64,000 bases of DNA, from contig NC_092680.1 of assembly GCF_964355755.1 (NCBI RefSeq), positions 12,377,001 through 12,441,000 of the forward strand, given 5' to 3'. Shown in pieces: positions 58,801-64,000 of the stretch. The position numbers and the translations under genes were made by a program. Position 1 is the first letter of the stretch. The number at the start of each line of letters is the position of its first letter. The notes under the pieces were generated by a model. The model did not search any database, was not told the origin of the DNA, and saw only the letters and a list, made by a program, of their open reading frames with translations. This DNA comes from Antedon mediterranea (taxonomy: Eukaryota; Echinodermata; Crinoidea; Comatulida; Antedonidae).

Positions 58801-60667
58801 AATGTTTAATATCTTTCAATTAGGGAGCTGTGTTACAACCGTTAATGTAGAAAACGCCAGCTAATGTCGAAACAACCGTTAATGTAGAACAACCAACCGC
58901 TTATGTAGTAAAACCTCCAGCTTATGTAGAAACAGTCAACAGCTTATGTAGTAACGAAAATTGCCTCCCAGCTTATGTAGTTACTATCGCCAGCTAATGT
59001 AGAAAATGTTATATATTTTACAAAAATGTCTCATTCATGTGCAAATGCATCGATCTTTACTTAGCTATCAGTCTTTCCACCTCTCGTAAGCAACCAACTT
59101 TCTAAAACGACCACACATCGTAAGCAACCATCTCTGTTAAGGGACCGCTTCTCATAATCGACCACGTCTCGTAAGGGATCACCTCCTCTCATAAGGGACC
59201 ACTTCTCATAATCGACCGCCTCTCGTAAACGACCACCTTTCCTAAGGACCACACCTCTCATAAGTGACCACCTCTTTTATGGGACCACGACCTCTTTCTC
59301 TCTATTAAAGGACCGCTTCTCATAATCGTCAGTGACGACTCTTTTAAAGGACCACCTCTCTTAACGACCCCACCTCTCGTAAGTGACGACCTATTTTAAA
59401 GGACCACCACCTATTAAGGGACTGCTTCTCATAATCGACCATCTCCCATCACAAGGACCTCTCGAAAGTGACCACCTCTATTGAACGACCACTGTCTCTG
59501 TTAAGGGACCGCTTCTCATCATTGAAGATTTAATAGAGATAAAGAGGTCGTGGTCACTTAAAAGAAGTGGTCACTTACGAGAGGTTTGGTCGTTAAAATA
59601 GGTGGTCGCTTACGAGAGGTGGTCGATTATGAAAAGCGGTTCCTTATGAGAGGCGGTGATCACTTACGAGAGGTGGTCGATTATAAGAAGCGGTCCCTTA
59701 ATAGAAACGGTGGACGTTCAATAGAGGTGGTCACTTACCAGAGTTCGTTGTGACGGGAGATAGTCGATTATGAGAAGCGGTCCGTTAATAGGGAGAAAGA
59801 GGTCGTGGTCCCTTAAAAGAGGTGGTCATTTACGAGAGGTGTGGTCGCTTACGAAAGGTGGTCGATTATGAGAAGCGGTCCCTTATGAGAGGAGGTGATC
59901 CCTTACGAGACGTGGTCGATTATGAGAAGCGGTCCCTTAACAGAGATGGTAGCTTATTACGATGTGTGGTCATTTTAGAAAGTTGGTTGCTTACGAGAGG
60001 TGGAGAGACTGATAGCTAAGTAAAGATCGATGCATTTGCACATGAATTAGACATTTTTGTAAAATATATAACATTTTCTACATTAGCTGGCGATAGTAAC
60101 TACATAAGCTGGGAGGCAATTTTCGTTACTACATAAGCTGTTGACTGTTTCTACATTAGCTGGTGTTGATTTTTATTTACTACATAAGCTGTTGGTGTTT
60201 CTACATAAGCTGGAGGTTTTACTACATAAGCGGTGTATTGTTCTACATTAACGGTTGTTTCGACATTAGCTGGCGTTTTCTACATTAGCGGTTGTAACAA
60301 GCTGGTTTGACCTCAGATATTGTGTCCTTGGTTTAAAATGTTGTTGATTTTTCTTGAGGCAGATGATCTATAATTCATCCCATGTTTGTAGGTTTGCTTT
60401 TTCCTATACCTTTTACCTCCAGGGTTCTCTTTGATAACACTAAATATTTGTTGTGTCATTCTTTTTATAGGGAAGAGTTGTATTCACAAGGCATATTCCA
60501 ATCAATTGGCTTCAAAGAATTTCATGATTACCTAATACTTCCAGAAAAAGAAAGAGATAAAGAAATTGGTGTCAAATTAAAAGAACAAGGAATTGAGAAA
60601 CTGAAGCAGGTCACTCGGAGGTACGCACGTAAACAGTTGCGATGGATTAACAACCGGTTTTTAAAGA
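46693..60667 (+). CDS. TRIT1 tRNA dimethylallyltransferase, first six coding exons (3' part outside window)
   Basis: TRIT1 transfers a dimethylallyl group to N6 of A37 in certain cytosolic and mitochondrial tRNAs (the MiaA/MOD5 family). Coding exons: 46693-46830, 48978-49214, 49862-50667, 52742-52884, 58445-58562 and 60471-60667, all GT-AG with matching phases. Motifs in order: P-loop GATGAGKS (46744-46767), [99 protein letters not shown] and [18 protein letters not shown]. The last open donor (GTATGT at 60668) leads out of the window; the C-terminal zinc finger known in animal TRIT1 is not seen. Exon 3 carries a large insert absent from the human protein. Introns total more than 11 kb, mostly transposons. 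Confidence 0.95.
46960..47300. repeat. TAGGCCTAGG low-complexity tract and 45-nt hairpin, TRIT1 intron 1
   Basis: Dense TAGGCC/CTAGGC words. At 47046-47090, CTAGGCATAGAGATATT pairs with AAATATCTCTATGCTCTAG around a short ATAGTG loop. Confidence 0.7.
47555..48813. mobile_element. Non-autonomous long-TIR DNA transposon, 1259 bp, TSD CACC
   Basis: Termini GGGTCATTCCATACCAAAT and its complement; direct CACC at 47551-47554 and 48814-48817. The TIRs are about 375 bp (landmarks CCGTATCTCCGTAAT and AGCACCATACGACCAACGGT mirrored on both sides). The core 47980-48425 is a tandem duplication of about 225 bp (TTTTTTGTTTGCTTTCTAGC ... CAATATAACCGCAT). No coding frame. Its terminal 19 bp match the larger element starting at 60729 at all but one position. 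Lies in TRIT1 intron 1. Confidence 0.82.
47982..48425. repeat. Tandem duplication, two copies of about 225 bp
   Basis: Both copies carry TCATTTCAAAGTTGGCTTAC, TACAGTGTAGATGTATTGTC, CTTAATACTATGGG and TTAACTCAATATAACCGCAT. This forms the centre of the 47555-48813 transposon. Confidence 0.85.
48978..49214 (+). CDS. TRIT1 coding exon 2
   Basis: Acceptor TTGTTTAACAG, donor GTAAGTAA, 79 codons, phase 0 at both ends. Encodes [29 protein letters not shown] and [16 protein letters not shown], core substrate-binding parts of the prenyltransferase. Confidence 0.95.
49231..49375. repeat. Minisatellite GGTGTGGTACAAGAGGTTGTTG, TRIT1 intron 2
   Basis: About six imperfect copies of a 21-24-bp unit GGGTGTGGTACAAGAGGTTG, starting 17 bases after the exon 2 donor. 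Confidence 0.85.
49862..50667 (+). CDS. TRIT1 coding exon 3 with repeat-bearing insert
   Basis: Acceptor TTTTTTTTTTGTAG; donor AAG/GTAAAT, ending in phase 2. It encodes 268 residues. Only the last about 35 ([28 protein letters not shown]) align with ordinary TRIT1. The preceding part is an acidic, Ser/Thr/Asn-rich insert. From 50212 it becomes a VTVDNTG-type heptapeptide array: loosely repeated at first ([15 protein letters not shown]), then perfect six-fold [16 protein letters not shown] units at 50410-50535. The frame stays open through 21-bp expansions. Human TRIT1 has only a short linker here, so the insert probably loops out of the folded enzyme. Confidence 0.9.
50212..50545 (+). repeat. 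Coding minisatellite, 21-bp unit, in TRIT1 exon 3
   Basis: Unit GGTGTCACTGTGGACAATAC(A), 21 bp, hence always in frame. The six 3' copies (50410-50535) are almost identical and the 5' copies are progressively diverged, consistent with recent expansion at the 3' side. Confidence 0.93.
50781..51507. mobile_element. piggyBac-type transposon remnant, 727 bp
   Basis: TTAA at 50777-50780 and 51508-51511 flank the inverted ends CACTTTCACCGCC and GGCGGTGAAAGTG. Near the left end, AAGACGGAAATTTCCGTCTT-type palindromes occur twice. The interior keeps a short 5' piece of a transposase gene. TTAA duplication plus that peptide identify piggyBac. Inserted in TRIT1 intron 3. Confidence 0.88.
50998..51135 (+). 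pseudogene. piggyBac transposase N-terminal remnant
   Basis: The frame reads [20 protein letters not shown], then [14 protein letters not shown], and stops at 51133-51135. The [14 protein letters not shown] acidic stretch is characteristic of the N-terminus of many piggyBac transposases. The catalytic DDD domain has been deleted. Confidence 0.7.
51512..52740. other. TRIT1 intron 3, remainder
   Basis: AT-rich. Contains an AGCTCTGTCTACACTATC MITE (51998-52151) and a GGTTCCCACTAG-type fragment (about 52180-52285, TTCGTCCCCACTTGGAAGCA ... CGTCCTAGTGGAAACCAA). No other feature. Confidence 0.5.
51998..52151. mobile_element. MITE, AGCTCTGTCTACACTATC family, copy 6
   Basis: ATTGTCTACACTATCAAACT at the left (two substitutions in the terminus) and ATAGTGTAGACAGAGCT at the right, followed by TAA. 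Confidence 0.75.
52742..52884 (+). CDS. TRIT1 coding exon 4
   Basis: Acceptor TTATATATTAG, donor GGTAAGAG. Encodes [36 protein letters not shown] and [11 protein letters not shown]; phase 2 entry, phase 1 exit. Confidence 0.95.
53030..53090. mobile_element. GGTTCCCACTAG-family half copy
   Basis: GATTGGTCAATCAGCTTGTA ... GCGTACTAGTGGGAACCTAA: core plus right end only; the left half has decayed (52980-53030). Confidence 0.5.
54400..55220. other. Unpaired core of the 3.4-kb palindrome
   Basis: Two minus-strand frames (54359-54598, with [19 protein letters not shown]; 54490-54798) are short and in different frames. The first looks somewhat protein-like and could be a captured exon fragment, but no family was recognised. 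Confidence 0.3.
54906..54946. repeat. Perfect 41-nt hairpin at the palindrome centre
   Basis: ACCGACAAAACTTATACAT and its exact complement, separated by ATT, inside the unpaired core of the 53095-56538 element. Confidence 0.9.
56581..58055. mobile_element. TTAA-flanked DNA transposon, 1475 bp, TRIT1 intron 4
   Basis: TTAA at 56577-56580 and 58056-58059. Inverted ends AATGGACCTGAAATGGA(T/C)TT. TTAA duplications are made by piggyBac and Kolobok transposases. No transposase frame was found. It contains a LINE fragment at 56929-57011. Confidence 0.7.
56929..57011 (+). pseudogene. LINE C-terminal fragment
   Basis: Encodes [20 protein letters not shown], then KAQVQA and a stop, the W-N-x-LP...V..S...F-K pattern of LINE protein C-termini. 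No flanking duplication recognised. Confidence 0.5.
58345..58410. repeat. Short minisatellite beside the TRIT1 exon 5 acceptor
   Basis: Four copies of a unit of about 20 bp, CTGCCTGCCCAATAGACTAC, ending about 35 bases before the acceptor at 58444. Confidence 0.85.
58445..58562 (+). CDS. TRIT1 coding exon 5
   Basis: Acceptor CTTCCAATATAG (weak polypyrimidine tract), donor AAGTAAGT. Encodes [39 protein letters not shown]. Phase 1 in, phase 2 out. Confidence 0.95.
58831..60299. mobile_element. Foldback transposon built of tandem repeats, 1469 bp, TSD AGCTG
   Basis: Begins TGTTACAACCG and ends with the complement CGGTTGTAACA. AGCTG directly flanks both ends (58826-58830, 60300-60304). Each arm has an outer block of about 8 short units of the type CAGCTTATGTAGTAA / CAGCTAATGTAGAA. 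A unique block follows (GTGCAAATGCATCGATCTTT, mirrored), then an inner array of GACCACCTCTCGTAAG / AGGGACCGCTTCTCATAATC units. The centre is near 59525-59560. No protein. Inserted in TRIT1 intron 5. Confidence 0.88.
59045..60010. repeat. Inner minisatellite of the foldback element
   Basis: Diverged 16-20-bp units (GACCACCTCTCGTAAG, GGGACCGCTTCTCATAATCG) on the left half and their complements on the right half, inverting near 59540. The open frames here ([17 protein letters not shown] type) arise only from the repeat. Confidence 0.85.
60471..60667 (+). CDS. TRIT1 coding exon 6
   Basis: Acceptor CATTCTTTTTATAG, donor A/GTATGT. Encodes [40 protein letters not shown] and [19 protein letters not shown], including the conserved [11 protein letters not shown] and RYARKQ-RW motifs. 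The following coding exon lies beyond base 64000. Confidence 0.95.
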
Positions 60668-60728
60668 GTATGTTTATGTTCTACTAAATTCAAAACACAT
60701 TATGTTTTTTTTATAATTTTTATTTGGT

Positions 60729-63700
60729 GGGTCATTCCATGCCAAATCAACAAATCAGTTGGCAGGTAATCTCTTAGATTTTGCTGATTTTTTTTCCTAA
60801 GGTACCTCTATCTATATAATGAACACATGCAAAAAATTAGCCCTCAATTCCAAGCGGTTTCGGAAATATGGCCGTTTTAAATTTGGTCGTCTCGCCCCAT
60901 TTTTCGTTCCAAAATCGCGGAGTTTAATATTTTGTGTTTTTGGATGTTTATATTTCCACAACGGACAAATATATTAAGCTGAAAATTACTACCCATGGAT
61001 AATTCCCACTCAATAAACAGAATCTCGTGAAAAAAAAATTTGATCTCTACTACTTTGGAAGATACAGCAGTCCGAAAACCCATTTTCGTTAAGCAAAATT
61101 AGCTTTTTTCGATTTTCGGCAGCCCTGTATACCCACAATAGCATTCATAGAGTGTTAAAACTTTTTATTTCTGTTATATAAGTACATACATTTACTCTAA
61201 AACAATAATATAATATTTTAAAGCTGAAATAACAAAATAAATAGTACCCAAAGTATGGTCCGGGGGAAAAAACCATGAAAATAGCCCATTTTCTCATTGA
61301 CCTTTGACCCCGTAGATGAATCTTGACAAACTTCAAAATTGCGTTAATTATTAAATACATATCAGATCTATATCCGATTCAAATTTGAAATTTGCAACTC
61401 CACTGCTTCATGGTTATCTAAATTTGATAAAGAGTGCTACTTTTTCATTTTTATATACTTTTTTTATACTATAGCCGTTTTTCGTACTTTTTGAGTTCTC
61501 TAAATTGATAATTAGAACTATTAACATTTTAAAATTAATCAATTTTAGCTAACTTTTTGTGCTGATTCCAAAAATGTAAACAGATTTACCATATCTTGTT
61601 TTATTCCTATTGATACTGTAGCCTAAAAATGATCGAAAATGAAATTTATAGGATTTCTTTGTACATATTGGAAACACAACTTACATGTAAACTGGATGGT
61701 ATTACTTTGTATTTCAACCATGCACATGCCAATTTTGATATATATGTATGTATAATAATAGTGTTCAGCTATTTAAAATTTGGTAACAGTGCTATAATAC
61801 ATTTGTGGTCGGCTTCCAATAATTATTACTGCCGACCTCCATGATGACCTTGTATCTCTGGAGTATTAATACCACAGATAATATCCTGAAACGGCGGCAC
61901 ATAACATTGGTTAGCTGGATTATCTGGTGGCCAGTTAAGATTGCCTGTGCGTATTGATTTTTTCATGAACTTAACATGTACATCACTGTTTTCATCTGAA
62001 CGTTCATCTATAGTTCCAATGTACCACTCCTTTCATACATACAAGCAATATATTTACCAGGTTGATAGTCATCATTCGGAATTGAAATGTTTTCTTCTTC
62101 ACTACCTAACTAAACACACAGTGCTGTAAAAAAAAAGTCATCTTCAGACAATCTGCGCATTTCAAGCTTTCCTGCAGATATACCGGAATAAAGCTATGAT
62201 GGGAGAGCAAGTACCCATAATAGTTTTTGATGATAAATAGCGTTCCTCTAGTTTGTAAGCTTCTGTATTTTTCTGTACATCCTTATCACTTACAAAGAAG
62301 AATTTGATGCCAGCAATATTTTTAGAGACCCAGTCAAACATTTGAAGAGCCGTGAGGATTTGGTTTCCTTCTGTTGCCTGTAAACTTGCTCGTGCAACCA
62401 AGCCTCTTCACTGTACCGCAGATACCATCACATGGGCTTTTTCCATGACTAGTGGCAAAAAAATGCCACTGGGCATTAATGCATGATCAGATTGGTGATG
62501 ACATAGGTTTGTGAGGTTTTTGTAATTTTTATACTGGCTTGCTGCACCATCTATATAGTAAATTAATTTAGTTGTATGTGGTAAGATTTCTTTTAAATAA
62601 GATGCCAACACATTTAATAAATGCATGAACTGTTGATGTTGCATGTTTAAGGCAGTCCGAAATAACACAGACACTAATGCACTTGAGATCTTCATTCTCC
62701 TTATAGTATATAGCAAATGGGTGGAGTGTCGCCTGGCTATTGTCCCAATAGAATAGTTTTCTGCAAAGTCTAAACAGTACGATGGCTTCATCTCCTGCTG
62801 CTGCTAACTGCTCTAAGGTTTCGCAAGTAGGAGGCAGCCTGGGCTTTTGTTACAAAATAGTGTTGACAAAGTTTATCTAAAGCATCGCATAGTGTCTGAA
62901 GGAGTTCTTGAATTGACAGTTGTAAGTTGTGTTCTGTCTGTGTGCATCCATTGCTTGTAATTAACAGAATCCTCCATGTCAACTTCGTAGTCTGAGCACA
63001 CTTGCGACATCGACAAATAGCTCATGAGGGCTGCTTTACCAGGACAGTTGGTACAAGACCGGATCATGCAGTCCCGATTACTTATGTCGCATACCATTCT
63101 TGCGAGCAGGTCTTTGTATTCTTGTTTATTAGGAAGAGCTGCAATAAGAAGCTTCACATTTTGATGTTTTTGGCAGACATGGGTATGTCCATGGTTGAAG
63201 TGACATGTAGTTAGTGGTTTCAATAAACAAAGAAATCCTATAAATTTCATTTTCGATCATTTTTAGGCTCCAGTATCAATAGGAATAAAACAAGAAATGA
63301 TAAATCTATTTACATTTTTGGAATCAGCACAAAAAGTTAGCTAAGACTGATTAATTTCAAAATGTTAATAGTTCTAATTATCAGTTTAGAGAACTCTAAA
63401 AGTACGAAAAATGGCTATAGTATAAAAAAAGTATATAAAAATGAAAAAGTAGCACTATTTATAAAATTTAGATAACCATGAAGCAGTGGAGTTGCAAATT
63501 TCAAATTTGAATCAGATATAGATCTGGTATGTATTTAATAATTAACGCAATTTTGAAGTTTGTTAAGATCCATCTACGGGGTCAAAGGTCAACGAGAAAA
63601 TGGGCTATTTTCATGGTTTTTTTCCCCGGACCATACTTTGGGTACTAGTTATTTTGTTATTTCAGCTTTAAAATACTATACTATTGCTTTAAAGTAAATG

Positions 63701-64000
63701 TATGTACTTATATAACAGAATTAAAAAGTTTGAACACTCTATGAATGCTATTGTGGGTATACAGGGCTGACGAAAATCGAAAAAAGCTAATTTTGCTTAA
63801 CGAAAATGGGTTTTCGGACTGCTGTATCTTCCAAAGTAGTAGAGATAACTTTTTTTTTACACCAGATTCTGTTTATTGAGTGGGAATTATCCATAGGTAG
63901 AAATTTTCAGCTTAATATATTTGTCCGTTGCGGAAATTTAAGCCTCCAAAAACACAAAATATTAAACTCCGCAATTTTGGAACGAAAAATGGGGCGAGAC
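60729..64000. mobile_element. Large DNA transposon with about 930-bp TIRs, right end outside window
   Basis: Left end GGGTCATTCCATGCCAAATC at 60729. The left arm (60729-61662) recurs inverted from 63227 onward; base 64000 corresponds to base 60889, so the right end should fall near 64160. Landmarks: TCTCGCCCCATTTTTCGTTC, CAGCAGTCCGAAAACCCATT, CAATAGCATTCATAGAGTG. The inner end of each arm includes the start codon and first codons (MKFIGFLC) of the transposase-like gene. The arms are diverged by point changes and small gaps. Confidence 0.85.
61826..63250 (-). pseudogene. Transposase-like protein of the long-TIR element, broken
   Basis: The minus strand carries, in order and in several frames: CQKHQNVKLLIAAL, then CMIRSCTNCPGKAALMSYL and SVNYKQWMHTDRTQL (63250-62873); KAQAASYLRNLR (about 62830); CLDFAENYS and LIYYIDGAASQYKNYKNL (62791-62408); VARASLQATEGNQIL (62401-62162); and LNWPPDNPANQCYVPPFQDI to a stop at 61826-61828. 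This motif order belongs to an uncharacterised protein family that I recall from cnidarian, aphid and other invertebrate genomes; the D-x-AENYS and DGAASQYKN acidic residues could be catalytic. At least three frameshifts and some stops break it, and the N-terminal part before CQKHQNVK is missing. Likely a DDE-type transposase; superfamily unassigned. Confidence 0.72.

Noticed and set aside
59061-60019. Repeated frames with VVDYEKRSL motifs on both strands
   Set aside because: Generated by the GACCACCTCTCGTAAG array inside the foldback element; not proteins.

Overview
This window reads as nuclear DNA of a marine invertebrate, most likely an echinoderm. The DNA is AT-rich, with genes split by GT-AG introns. 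The only conserved genes are animal ones: tektin-2, tRNA dimethylallyltransferase TRIT1 and two rhodopsin-class receptors. The abundant TAGGCCTAGGCC-type low-complexity tracts and dense small inverted-repeat transposons fit echinoderm or related deuterostome genomes. The taxon is inferred from style, not proven. No bacterial, plasmid, phage or CRISPR feature and no convincing tRNA or rRNA gene was seen.

Layout. 1-14 kb: mostly intergenic, with tandem repeats, two small transposon families and a PIF/Harbinger element (7948-8933) with a broken Myb/SANT-like gene. There is one weak promoter/first-exon candidate (about 1.8-2.0 kb) and one cysteine-containing orphan exon candidate (13.84-14.04 kb). 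14.9-16.1 kb and 24.9-25.8 kb: two related class A receptor genes in tandem on the + strand. Each is seen as one large terminal coding exon behind a clear phase-0 splice acceptor. A good TATA promoter at 19.64 kb, followed by a short phase-compatible exon, may be the start of the second gene. 28.3-43.5 kb: the complete tektin-2 gene, with a probable non-coding first exon and five coding exons giving 430 residues. Its long introns hold LINE fragments and three DNA transposons. 46.7-64 kb: the first six coding exons of TRIT1; the 3' part lies past the window end. Exon 3 carries a large acidic insert with an in-frame 21-bp minisatellite. TRIT1 introns are heavily invaded: a long-TIR element in intron 1, a piggyBac remnant in intron 3, a 3.4-kb palindrome and a TTAA element in intron 4, a foldback element with 5-bp target duplication in intron 5, and a transposon with about 930-bp TIRs and a decayed transposase in intron 6.

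The genes do not form an operon-like unit. Tektin-2 is a structural component of ciliary and flagellar microtubules, TRIT1 modifies A37 of selected cytosolic and mitochondrial tRNAs, and the receptors are probably neuropeptide receptors. The most novel material is the repeat content: several elements have target-site duplications readable by eye, so their exact ends can be given, and some are related to each other. The other novelty is the coding minisatellite in TRIT1.
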